IMG/VR virus record: IMGVR_UViG_3300045131_001751
Location: 1 to 38,293 of that record
DNA length: 38,293 nt
Strand: one strand, 5' to 3'
DNA from: a virus
Under the pieces are notes generated by a model that was given only the letters and a program-made list of their open reading frames with translations, made no database searches and had not been told where the DNA came from. Each line of letters starts with the position of its first letter. Position 1 is the first letter of the stretch. Of the stretch, positions 4,874 through 11,198 are shown piece by piece. The translations under genes were made by a program, and so were the position numbers.

Positions 4874-6210
4874 GCCACACACTGGTCGAAGTTTTTAAAG
4901 GGCAAGCCCGCTTTGACTATACTCCGATTTCTCCGGCGGCTGTGCGGAGGATTTTGGCTTTTGACCGCGAGAGAGGCTTCGGGCCCGGCGGTACAGAGCC
5001 GAACCGCAACCGGTTTTATCATTGGCTGGTTCAAAACGGTTCCGACGTGCAGATCCGGACGGTGGCGGTGAAGGCGAAGCGGAAAAATAAAGAGCCGCTG
5101 GTCAAGGAAGTGGCGAGGGCCAGTGTGGATGATCCGTGGATTCATGTGCATGACCTCGGATTCTACACGATCGGCGGATATTTCGTGGACTGGTCGCCAG
5201 AGGGGTTCGGATATAATCGAGGATTTAACTATGGACGCCGCTGGGAAACATCCGCCTATGCGCTGCGCTGCATGTGGAAAATCAATGCGACGGTGGTGAA
5301 TCCGGAGCTGCTCAAGCGGACGCGGCGCTTCCGGTGGTCGGCGTGGGACCCGGAGCGGGGGCACCTGCTGGATTATCTAAAAATCTACAAGGAGCATCCG
5401 GAGATCGAGCTGCTTTCTAAAAGCGGGCTTGGCCGGTTCTGCACGAAGATTGCAATTGTCCGTAAGCTGAAAGCAGACAGGAATTTCCGGCAGTTCTTCA
5501 TGAAGCATGTGGACGTTATCCGGGACAGATGGTCAATCAATGCGCCGGTGATTTTGAAGGCATACAGCAAGGGGCTTTCCTTTGGTGATGCCTGCAAGGA
5601 GATTGAAACTCGCCAGATGTTTCGTGGGTGTGATCTTCCGCGCAGCATTTGCCCGGTAAAGGCGTATCGATATATCTGTAAGCACAAGCTTTCTGTCTGT
5701 GTATATACCGATTATCTGCACAACAGCCAGAAGCTGGGGTTTGATCTGGTGGACACGAAGGTTTCGTTTCCGCGGCAATTTAAAGCACGCCAGCAGGCGG
5801 TACAGGATCGGGTGGATGCAATCCGGCGGGCAGAGAATGCTGAGAAGATCGCGGAGATGAACCGGCAGCTTGAGGCGATTGCCGACAAATGGAGCTGGGT
5901 TGAGCGCAAGAGCGGGGATTATCGAGTAGTGGTTCCTCGCACAGAAGAGGCGTTCATTGTCGAAGGCAAGGCGCTGGTCAATTGTCTTGGAGATTACGCG
6001 GCAAAAGTGGCGCGCGGTGAGTGCGTTGTGGTCTTTGTGAGTCAGTCGCGTCGGCCCAATAAGGCGTATGTGGCGGCGTCTTACGATCCGAAGACCGGCG
6101 TGGTTTCTCAGTGCTACGGCAAAAACAACAGCACCCCACCAAAAGAGGTGCGGAAGTTTGTCGAGAGGGTTTTTTCCAAGGCAAAAGTTCAACTCAAGGT
6201 GGCGGCATGA
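4870..6210 (+). CDS. PcfJ-like protein
   Basis: This 446-residue protein carries the PcfJ signature in its C-terminal third: KALVNCLGDYAAKVARGE, then VVFV...PNKAYVAASYDP and VSQCYGKNN. The middle (about 150-330) is helical and contains a coiled-coil-like DRVDAIRRAENAEKIAEMNR stretch. The N-terminal part is unassigned. It is translationally coupled to the PcfK-like gene by an ATGA overlap, and likewise to the next small gene. PcfJ/PcfK pairs are shared by conjugative plasmids and phages; their biochemical activity is not known. The length is typical for the family. Confidence 0.8.
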   Translation: MSHTLVEVFKGQARFDYTPISPAAVRRILAFDRERGFGPGGTEPNRNRFYHWLVQNGSDVQIRTVAVKAKRKNKEPLVKEVARASVDDPWIHVHDLGFYTIGGYFVDWSPEGFGYNRGFNYGRRWETSAYALRCMWKINATVVNPELLKRTRRFRWSAWDPERGHLLDYLKIYKEHPEIELLSKSGLGRFCTKIAIVRKLKADRNFRQFFMKHVDVIRDRWSINAPVILKAYSKGLSFGDACKEIETRQMFRGCDLPRSICPVKAYRYICKHKLSVCVYTDYLHNSQKLGFDLVDTKVSFPRQFKARQQAVQDRVDAIRRAENAEKIAEMNRQLEAIADKWSWVERKSGDYRVVVPRTEEAFIVEGKALVNCLGDYAAKVARGECVVVFVSQSRRPNKAYVAASYDPKTGVVSQCYGKNNSTPPKEVRKFVERVFSKAKVQLKVAA

Positions 6211-6479
6211 AGGATATCGGTAAAACCAGCGAACTGATAACAGCCATCGTGCCGATTCCGCGGAAGTCGATGCACTGGCAGCGGACAAAGCAGTCGGCGC
6301 TGATCCGGAAGAAAGCCTACGCCGATCTGGAAGCCTGTGAGGTTGGGCAGCATGTGCTGTTTTTCAATACCGACCGGGCGCGGGCAACTGGATACACGCT
6401 GTCCAGTCGATTCAAGAATCGCTGTTACACGATCTGCAAGATTGATGACACGACGTTCGGGGCGTGGAGGATTAGGTAG
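6207..6479 (+). CDS. Small basic early protein of unknown function (90 residues)
   Basis: The start is ATG 6207, overlapping the PcfJ stop codon by 4 bp; a longer frame from 6111 runs antiparallel to good coding sense and is rejected. The sequence alternates basic and beta-prone segments (HVLFFNTDRARATGYTLSSR, CYTICKIDDTTFGAWRIR). It contains no recognised motif. The C-terminal half could be a small DNA- or RNA-binding beta fold. Tight coupling to the PcfK/J genes suggests related use. Confidence 0.6.
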   Translation: MKDIGKTSELITAIVPIPRKSMHWQRTKQSALIRKKAYADLEACEVGQHVLFFNTDRARATGYTLSSRFKNRCYTICKIDDTTFGAWRIR

Positions 6480-6485
6480 GCAGGG

Positions 6486-6527
6486 GGAGTGTGTGGGTGT
6501 GTGAGTGTGTGGGTATGGGAGTGAAAA
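6486..6527. repeat. Octad micro-repeat array with a 27-bp segment repeated exactly at 8,520
   Basis: The units GTGTGGGT, GTGTGAGT, GTGTGGGT and ATGGGAGT run in 8-bp steps. Positions 6501-6527 are identical to 8520-8546. It fills the gap between two genes here, whereas the other copy lies inside a gene. Confidence 0.8.
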
Positions 6528-6541
6528 ACCGAGGGGACGAT

Positions 6542-6976
6542 ATGAAAGAGATAACGCTTCAGGATGGGATTCATTTTGTGGATTTGCGGCGGTTCCGTTC
6601 GTTTCGGACTGGTAATTGCCAGCTGATGATTGAGCGGACAGGATTTTTGATTTTTGCACGGCGCGGGAAGGCTGGATCTGTTCCGGGCTTCGTCTCCTTG
6701 GTGGCGGACCGGCTCCGCGCCGTGCGCTCTTTTAAGGCCAGGCTGGCTAATGTGCCGGTGAGTGCCGCGGCGGTGCGTCGGGATCGGGAAAGGGCAGGAT
6801 TCATCCTGCCCGTACGCTCCGGCGCGCTGTCGCCTTTTTTTGGGCGGATCGGACGGATCGGGCGGATGGTTTGGACCAGTGAGATTACGGTGGCGAGGTG
6901 GGAGATGCTGGCTGTTCTGGCGCTCGGGTGTGCGGCCATGTGGATTGTAATGGGGATGGTGGCGGGGACGTTTTAA
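6542..6976 (+). CDS. Putative small membrane protein whose middle is made of repeats
   Basis: This 144-residue ORF starts at ATG 6542 after GAGGGG. The C-terminus is a clear transmembrane segment (EMLAVLALGCAAMWIVMGMV). The middle (about residues 38-108) coincides with three separate repeat structures: an 11-bp inverted repeat pair (6656-6666/6715-6725), a 9-bp-arm palindrome (6792-6811) and a 9-mer tandem array (6842-6868, translated FGRIGRIGRM). So the reading frame is open, but much of the protein is repeat-derived. The N-terminal part (ITLQDGIHFVDLRRFRSFR) has no known family. It could be a decaying gene kept open by chance. Confidence 0.45.
   Translation: MKEITLQDGIHFVDLRRFRSFRTGNCQLMIERTGFLIFARRGKAGSVPGFVSLVADRLRAVRSFKARLANVPVSAAAVRRDRERAGFILPVRSGALSPFFGRIGRIGRMVWTSEITVARWEMLAVLALGCAAMWIVMGMVAGTF
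6656..6725. repeat. Mini-element with 11-bp perfect inverted ends
   Basis: GCACGGCGCGG (6656-6666) is the reverse complement of CCGCGCCGTGC (6715-6725), with 48 bp between. It lies inside the membrane gene at 6,542. It may be a small palindromic repeat family of the host. Confidence 0.55.
6792..6811. repeat. REP-like palindrome
   Basis: GGGCAGGAT (6792-6800) and ATCCTGCCC (6803-6811) form a perfect palindrome with a 2-base centre, inside a coding region. It has no T-run, so it is not a terminator. Confidence 0.65.
6842..6868. repeat. 9-mer micro-repeat (CGGATCGGA family)
   Basis: CGGATCGGA, CGGATCGGG and CGGATGG follow one another. Related units occur at 2,220 and 9,750. In this gene it encodes FGRIGRIGRM. 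Confidence 0.7.
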
Positions 6977-6989
6977 ACCGGAGTTTTTC

Positions 6990-7367
6990 ATGCACGTTAA
7001 TTCTCTGCTGGCTTATTACGACGGGATGAAGGCGTTCTCGAAGAGAGAAATGCTGATTCTTGGTTGGTTGCTGATGAATCCGGGTGCGTGGACGGATCGG
7101 CAGGTTAAGCATGGGTTGGAGATGGGGGACATGAATGCGGTGCGTCCGAGGATTACGGAGCTGGTCGGGCGCGGCGCACTGGTTGAAGCCGGTGATGTGG
7201 TTTGTCCGGTGTCTGGAAAGCATGTTCGGAGGGTGCGGATTGGTGAGGGGTTTTTGAATAAGAGCATCGTGGCGGCGCCGGTGCAGCCCGTACAGGCCGG
7301 CGGGGAGCTGGTCGGTCGGTGTGAGCGGTGGAAGGTTCCTGCTCGCGGGCAGTGCAGTTTGTTTTGA
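6990..7367 (+). CDS. Winged-helix DNA-binding protein
   Basis: The central part of this 125-residue protein fits a winged HTH: FSKREMLILGWLLMNPGAWTD, then RQVKHGLEMGDMNAVRPRIT as the recognition region and LVGRGALVEAG...RRVRIGEGF as the wing. Similar small wHTH proteins are common in phage early regions, where they act as regulators. The C-terminal 40 residues are low in predicted structure. It lies in a run of small early genes with no intergenic control sites, so its target is not evident. Confidence 0.6.
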   Translation: MHVNSLLAYYDGMKAFSKREMLILGWLLMNPGAWTDRQVKHGLEMGDMNAVRPRITELVGRGALVEAGDVVCPVSGKHVRRVRIGEGFLNKSIVAAPVQPVQAGGELVGRCERWKVPARGQCSLF

Positions 7368-7384
7368 TCAACGAAAGAGGGATT

Positions 7385-7501
7385 ATGGAAAAAAGTTTAT
7401 GCGAAAAATGCGACATGGCCTATCGCTGCGACCGGAAGAAAAAAAACGAGCAGCCTGTTAAGCAGTGCAGTTTTTTTGGACGGAAGGATGTGACGAAATG
7501 A
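7385..7501 (+). CDS. 38-residue Cys-rich protein
   Basis: The start is ATG 7385 after GAAAGAGGG; the stop TGA is at 7499-7501. Four of the Cys residues (CEKC at 6 and 9, then 15 and 28) could bind zinc. It is very basic in the middle (DRKKKNEQ). The next gene starts at ATG 7498 within its stop codon region (4-bp overlap), which supports both. Its role is unknown; small Cys-rich phage proteins often bind nucleic acid or host enzymes. Confidence 0.6.
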   Translation: MEKSLCEKCDMAYRCDRKKKNEQPVKQCSFFGRKDVTK

Positions 7502-7719
7502 TCTGGAAGTTTTGGCGGAGAGGGAAGTTTGTTGATTCTGAGCAGTTGCGGCGGGTGGTGAATCTGATTCCGGAATATGTGGATGCTCTGATTGATGAGC
7601 GGATGGGTCGGCGGGCCCAGGCGGAGGGGTTGGACGGCCGTGAATTGCACGGTCCGGCGGAGCGGAAGCTGAAGAAGATCGAGGGGCGGCTGGCTGAGCT
7701 GATCGGGGGTGGGCGGTGA
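7498..7719 (+). CDS. Small early protein of unknown function (73 residues)
   Basis: The likely start is ATG 7498, coupled by a 4-bp overlap to the Cys-rich gene; a frame opening at 7465 would overlap that gene more. The protein is helical and charged (WKFWRRGKF near the start, then PEYVDALIDERMG and ERKLKKIEGRLAELI at the end). The next gene begins with GTG within its stop (GTGA). No family is recognised. Confidence 0.6.
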   Translation: MIWKFWRRGKFVDSEQLRRVVNLIPEYVDALIDERMGRRAQAEGLDGRELHGPAERKLKKIEGRLAELIGGGR

Positions 7720-8252
7720 GCTGGATCCAAACCTATACGGGCAAAAAAATTGATGTGCGTCAGCCGCGGCCGGAGGATGTTTGCTGGATGGATATTGCGC
7801 ATTCGCTGTCTCAGCAGTGCCGATTTAACGGACACACAAAGCATTTTTACAGCGTGGCGCAGCATTGCTGGATTATGAGTCTTAATGTTCCACAGGAGTT
7901 TGCTCTTTACGCTCTGCTTCATGATGCGGCGGAAGCCTATATCGGGGATATGCCGGCGCCGGTGAAACAGTTGTTTCCGGAGTTTTCTGTGATGGAGGAC
8001 ATGTTGTTGTCGTGCATCTATAAAGCGGCGGGCATTCCTGAGCCGTCTGCGGAGGCGCTGGCCGTCGTGAAGGAATACGATCTGCGGATGCTGATGACGG
8101 AGCGCCAGCAGTTGCTGGGTGAACCGCCGGAGCCATGGGCGTTGGACGTGATGGGGGTTAATCCTATCGGTATTAATATTCGTGCATGGTCGATCCGTGA
8201 CGCATCTGACGCCTACCTAGCGCGTCTGGCTGAGCTGGGGGTGCTGATATGA
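7716..8252 (+). CDS. HD-domain phosphohydrolase (5'-nucleotidase YfbR-like)
   Basis: This 178-residue protein has the HD-superfamily metal ligands in order: His43 or His50 (HFYSVAQH), His69-Asp70 (LLHDAAEAYIGD) and Asp122 (KEYDLRML). The AAEAYIGDMPAPVK stretch is typical of the HD nucleotidase proteins carried by phages, which dephosphorylate deoxynucleoside monophosphates. A role in nucleotide-pool control during replication is likely; hydrolysis of a nucleotide signal is an alternative. The start is GTG 7716, overlapping the previous stop codon. The ASCH gene follows with an ATGA overlap. Confidence 0.8.
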   Translation: MSWIQTYTGKKIDVRQPRPEDVCWMDIAHSLSQQCRFNGHTKHFYSVAQHCWIMSLNVPQEFALYALLHDAAEAYIGDMPAPVKQLFPEFSVMEDMLLSCIYKAAGIPEPSAEALAVVKEYDLRMLMTERQQLLGEPPEPWALDVMGVNPIGINIRAWSIRDASDAYLARLAELGVLI

Positions 8253-8659
8253 AATGCCTTTCTGTTCGGCAGCCGTGGGCGTGGGCGATTCTCCATGCGG
8301 GCAAGGATGTTGAAAACCGGACGTGGGCTCCGGGCAAGGCGCTGAAGTCGGGGGATCGGTTGGCGATTCATGCTTCCAAGTCGTTTGACGTGGACGGTCT
8401 GCGCTGGATTGTCACGAACCATGAAGCGCTGGGGCTGAAGCTGGCGGATATCCCGATCGATCCGAAGGCGTACCCGGTTGGGTGCGTGGTGGGGGCGGTG
8501 ACGTATGGGGGGCATGTAAGTGAGTGTGTGGGTATGGGAGTGAAAAGCCCGTGGTTTTTCGGGCCGGTTGGGTGGTTGGTGAGCAATCCGGTGGCGCTGG
8601 CGGAGCCGGTGCCGATGAAGGGGCGGCTGGGGTTGTTTGAGGTTGAGTTGCCGCTGTAG
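8249..8659 (+). CDS. ASCH-domain protein
   Basis: The first 80 residues of this 136-residue protein are typical of ASCH domains (a PUA-like RNA-binding fold): the start KCLSVRQPWAWAILHAGKDVEN, with the G-K-x-x-E-N loop, then DRLAIHASK and VGCVVGAV. The end (SPWFFGPVGWLVSNPVAL ... GRLGLFEVEL) completes the fold. Between them the octad micro-repeat (8520-8546) encodes SECVGMGVK, in the place of a variable loop. ASCH proteins bind RNA or act as small hydrolases; the precise activity here is unknown. Confidence 0.8.
   Translation: MKCLSVRQPWAWAILHAGKDVENRTWAPGKALKSGDRLAIHASKSFDVDGLRWIVTNHEALGLKLADIPIDPKAYPVGCVVGAVTYGGHVSECVGMGVKSPWFFGPVGWLVSNPVALAEPVPMKGRLGLFEVELPL
8520..8546. repeat. 27-bp octad repeat inside the ASCH gene
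   Basis: It is identical over 27 bp to 6501-6527 and is read in frame as SECVGMGVK between two conserved blocks of the ASCH fold. Exact identity between a gap copy and a coding copy suggests recent spread. Confidence 0.85.
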
Positions 8660-8685
8660 CGGCAGAGAACTGAAAAGGAGACGCA

Positions 8686-8853
8686 GTGAACGAAGTTCCG
8701 GAGCTGGTGAAGGTGAAGCAGGTGAATGAGTTCTGCACCGGGTGCTTTTTTAAGTGGGCGAAGTACCAGAACTTCACCTGCTCTGGCCTTCAGCGGGCAC
8801 AGTGCGTTGCAGAGAAAATTATTTTTAAGGCTAAGAAACCAGGGCGGGCATAA
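8686..8853 (+). CDS. 55-residue Cys-rich putative zinc-binding protein
   Basis: The start is GTG 8686 after AAAAGGAG (8674-8681); the stop is TAA 8851-8853. Four Cys residues (17, 20, 32 and 40; CTGC ... C ... C) suggest one zinc site. The C-terminus is basic (FKAKKPGRA). It occupies what would otherwise be a 220-bp gap and has a good ribosome-binding site. Function unknown. Confidence 0.65.
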   Translation: MNEVPELVKVKQVNEFCTGCFFKWAKYQNFTCSGLQRAQCVAEKIIFKAKKPGRA

Positions 8854-8880
8854 GCCGCGTCCGTACAAAAGGAGAATGCA

Positions 8881-9741
8881 ATGAGCAAGAAATATTGGGT
8901 TGCAGCGGATAAGGTTCAGGCGGCGTGTCGGGCGACGATGGAGCAGTTTCATCCGGAGTTGGCGGCTTTGCATGTGAACGTGTTGTGCGTGTTTGCTAAG
9001 GCGGAAGATAAAAAGGGGTTTCCTTTGCCGGCGGTTAAGCTGCGCGGACGCTCCTGTTACGCGACGATCAGGGCCGTTTCGGACGAGGATCGGGCAGCCG
9101 GGATGCCGGATGCGATAATGACGATTGATGAGGTTTTGTGGAAAACGCTTTCCACCGAGCGTCAGGTGGCGCTGCTGGATCATGAGCTGACGCATATCGA
9201 ATTGGCCGGTGGAGAGTCTTCTGCCGGGGTGAGTCTTGCGATGCGGAAGCATGATTGGGAGCTGGCGGGCTTTTTCGATGTGGTGAAGCGGCACGGGAAG
9301 GACGCGATCGAGCTGGTTGATTTGATTAAGTTTGGCCGGTCGGAGCCGGGTCAGCTGGCGTTTCGGTTTATCGAGGATGGTGAGCCGTCGATTGCCGAGC
9401 GGGCGGCGGAGTCGTTCGTTGGGTCGATTGAGCCGGGCGGGTCGGTTGAGATTTCGACCGGCGGAAAGACGATGCTGAAGATTGAGAAGGGCAAGGACGG
9501 GAGGGTGAAGAGTTTCAGTCCGGCAGAGGGGCAGAGTGATGAGGCGCTGATTAGCCAGGCGCTGGAGGTTCTGCGGGAAACGAAGCGGGCGAGCACGTCC
9601 ATCCTGCAACGGCGGTTGAAGATTGGATACAACCGCGCGGCGGGTCTGATGGATTTGCTGGAAGAGCGCGGGATTGTCGGCCCAGCGACGGTAGTCGGTG
9701 CGCGGGAGATTCTTAAAATGCCGGCGGTGTCGGCGGCTTGA
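8881..9741 (+). CDS. Phage metallopeptidase fused to an FtsK-gamma-like winged helix
   Basis: The N-terminal domain (about 1-150) of this 286-residue protein is of the putative phage metallopeptidase type, with the zinc motif His101-Glu102-Leu-Thr-His105 (LLDHELTHIE) and a likely third ligand at His124-Asp125. A spacer follows (about 160-220). The C-terminal domain (about 222-283) closely follows the FtsK gamma domain: STSILQRRLKIGYNRAAGLM, then DLLEERGIVGP. In FtsK this winged helix reads KOPS sequences and contacts XerD. The fusion suggests a protease brought to DNA, for example to cleave a repressor. AAAAGGAG precedes the ATG. The enzyme motifs are intact. Confidence 0.8.
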   Translation: MSKKYWVAADKVQAACRATMEQFHPELAALHVNVLCVFAKAEDKKGFPLPAVKLRGRSCYATIRAVSDEDRAAGMPDAIMTIDEVLWKTLSTERQVALLDHELTHIELAGGESSAGVSLAMRKHDWELAGFFDVVKRHGKDAIELVDLIKFGRSEPGQLAFRFIEDGEPSIAERAAESFVGSIEPGGSVEISTGGKTMLKIEKGKDGRVKSFSPAEGQSDEALISQALEVLRETKRASTSILQRRLKIGYNRAAGLMDLLEERGIVGPATVVGAREILKMPAVSAA

Positions 9742-9747
9742 GGGGTT

Positions 9748-9765
9748 GGGGGATCGGACGGATGG
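9748..9765. repeat. 9-mer micro-repeat upstream of a small gene
   Basis: GGGGGATCGGACGGATGGGG belongs to the CGGATCGGA family seen at 2,220 and 6,842. It lies between the metallopeptidase stop codon and the next start codon and supplies the G-rich stretch there. Confidence 0.55.
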
Positions 9766-9770
9766 GGCGC

Positions 9771-9956
9771 ATGGACAATGACAGGCCGATTATTTTTGAA
9801 GGTAAGCCGGGGCTTTGCTGGCACTGCGGGCACGGAGAAGTGTCGAGTGTCGAGGGGCAAGTGGCTGGAAAAGGGTGCAATCAGTGGCTGGTGACGCGGC
9901 CGGTGTCGGTGAGTAATTGCCGGGCGTTTTTGAATGTAGACGGGCTTTCCTTATAG
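9771..9956 (+). CDS. Small Cys-containing early protein (61 residues)
   Basis: The likely start is ATG 9771; a TTG at 9738 would add 11 residues encoded by the micro-repeat. CWHCGHG (residues 16-22) plus two later Cys residues could form a zinc site. The stretch EVSSVEGQVAGKG is encoded by TGTCGAG heptads (9841-9854), another micro-repeat inside a coding region. The last residues (SVSNCRAFLNVDG) resemble the ends of other small phage zinc proteins. Function unknown. Confidence 0.5.
   Translation: MDNDRPIIFEGKPGLCWHCGHGEVSSVEGQVAGKGCNQWLVTRPVSVSNCRAFLNVDGLSL
9841..9861. repeat. TGTCGAG heptad repeat in a coding region
   Basis: TGTCGAG is repeated twice and followed by GGGCAAG. It keeps the frame of the small gene at 9,771 open. 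Confidence 0.5.
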
Positions 9957-9968
9957 AAGGGTGTTTTT

Positions 9969-11198
9969 ATGAGTCGGAATCGTAAGTGGTGGCATAAGGC
10001 GAATCATGACCGGGTGCTGAGGGATCAGTTTGTCTGGAATCTGCCGGATGAGGCGCTGGGTCTGCTGACGCGGATCCAGTGTATGACCGGCAGTACGGAG
10101 CGCGGGCATGAAACCGGGGTGCTGTGTTCTGAGGCGGGGGATAAGATGTCAGCCGATGAGCTGGCGTTTTTGCTTTCACGCGGGGATGCGGAGCAGGAAG
10201 CGCGGATTATGCACCGGCTTAGTGTTCTGGCTCGGGCAAAGCAGATATGCCCGCGTGCGTTGGAGCGCGGGCAGATTAAGCTGTTGCATTGGCAGGAGGA
10301 TCAGGAGATGCCCGCGTCGCAGGATGGTGAGCGTAAGCGTAGCGAGGCGGATGAGAGGATGGCTGAGGAGGTGCAGGCCTTCCGTCCCGACCTTGTGCGG
10401 TTCTTCGCAAAGTTGGGAAACAGGGCGGTTACGGATGGGGAGTTGCTTTCCTTTATAAAGGCGGTCACGGGGAAATATTCAAAAACCCAAAATAAGTTTT
10501 TGGAATTTTTGTGGTCTGAGGGGGTGCTTGCCCGCGACGCGGATGGACTCAACAGGCTCGCTTCGCTCGCCCCTCCCGCCCCCGCTGGTGTTGGATTTTC
10601 TGGAGGTGGAGCTGCCTCTCCAACCTTGGTTGGAACTGGAGAGGAAAATTTCCCGAATGGGAAATTTCCCGTAGAGATAGATCCAGATCCAGAAACAGAT
10701 ATAGATTTGGGAATGAGAATACATTCCCAGCTGGATTCAGCTGGAGATGGAGGGGGGGCGGGAGGGGCGAGCGAAGCCGGGGATACCGGCTCCCGGGAGC
10801 GTCCGGCTTTTTGCCGGACACCCTCAGCGGCCTCCGGCAGTCCGCCGGATGCCTCCGGTGATAAACCATGCCAGTTTGTTTTGCAGGAGCCCGGCGATGC
10901 GTGGCGGTGTTCCGATCCGCTGGCGGCGTCGATTGATTTTTTAAGCCAGTGTCCGGGATGGCAGGATAAGCGTTACGGCAACAACCCGTCCAGTTCGGTA
11001 GTGCTTCGCAGCAAGTGGCGGGAGTTGCGGGAGAATCCACACGTCGGGCCCGAAGAGGCGGAGCGTATCTGGCGGGCGTGTCTGGACGGAGCGATTACCG
11101 ACAAGCTCGACCGGCAGGGGTGGAAGACCTGGGTGGCGATTTTTATGAAGCGCGTGCGGGTGCAGGTTGAGGTTTTGAAGCCTATGGGGGTGGCGTAA
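9969..11198 (+). CDS. Replication initiator-like protein with an inserted repeat-built linker
   Basis: The N-terminal domain (about 1-120) of this 409-residue protein resembles phage replisome organisers of the O/DnaD-like type: KWWHKANHDRVLRDQFVWNL, then DEALGLLTRIQCM and IMHRLSVLARAKQI. A second helical part follows to about residue 190. Residues about 197-300 are low-complexity and encoded by palindromes and repeats, including a segment flanked by 24-bp inverted repeats. The C-terminal domain (about 305-409; IDFLSQCPGWQDKRYGNNP ... WKTWVAIFMKRV) probably binds the host helicase or loader. As in lambda O, the phage origin may lie inside the gene. There is no phage polymerase, so the host replisome must be used. 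Confidence 0.65.
   Translation: MSRNRKWWHKANHDRVLRDQFVWNLPDEALGLLTRIQCMTGSTERGHETGVLCSEAGDKMSADELAFLLSRGDAEQEARIMHRLSVLARAKQICPRALERGQIKLLHWQEDQEMPASQDGERKRSEADERMAEEVQAFRPDLVRFFAKLGNRAVTDGELLSFIKAVTGKYSKTQNKFLEFLWSEGVLARDADGLNRLASLAPPAPAGVGFSGGGAASPTLVGTGEENFPNGKFPVEIDPDPETDIDLGMRIHSQLDSAGDGGGAGGASEAGDTGSRERPAFCRTPSAASGSPPDASGDKPCQFVLQEPGDAWRCSDPLAASIDFLSQCPGWQDKRYGNNPSSSVVLRSKWRELRENPHVGPEEAERIWRACLDGAITDKLDRQGWKTWVAIFMKRVRVQVEVLKPMGVA
10560..10777. repeat. 218-bp element with 24-bp perfect inverted ends; candidate MITE-like insert or replication origin
   Basis: The 24 bases at 10560-10583 (starting GCTTCGCTCGCCCCTCCC) are the exact reverse complement of 10754-10777. Between them lie two 12-bp near-identical palindromes 16 bp apart (10643-10654 and GGGAAATTTCCC at 10659-10670), the inverted pair GGGAATG/CATTCCC (10709-10715/10722-10728) and CCAACC/GGTTGG (10620-10633). 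The frame remains open throughout. It could be a mobile palindromic repeat, the origin, or both. No target duplication was seen. Confidence 0.7.
10801..10819. repeat. Hairpin with a T5 loop inside the initiator gene
   Basis: GTCCGGC (10801-10807) pairs with GCCGGAC (10813-10819) across a TTTTT loop. Further CCGGC/GCCGG and CCTCCGG motifs follow to about 10,858. It extends the repeat-built linker of the initiator gene. Confidence 0.6.

Noticed and set aside
6111-6206. N-terminal extension of the gene at 6,207
   Set aside because: It overlaps the conserved end of the PcfJ-like gene in another frame; the ATGA overlap start at 6,207 fits the operon style.
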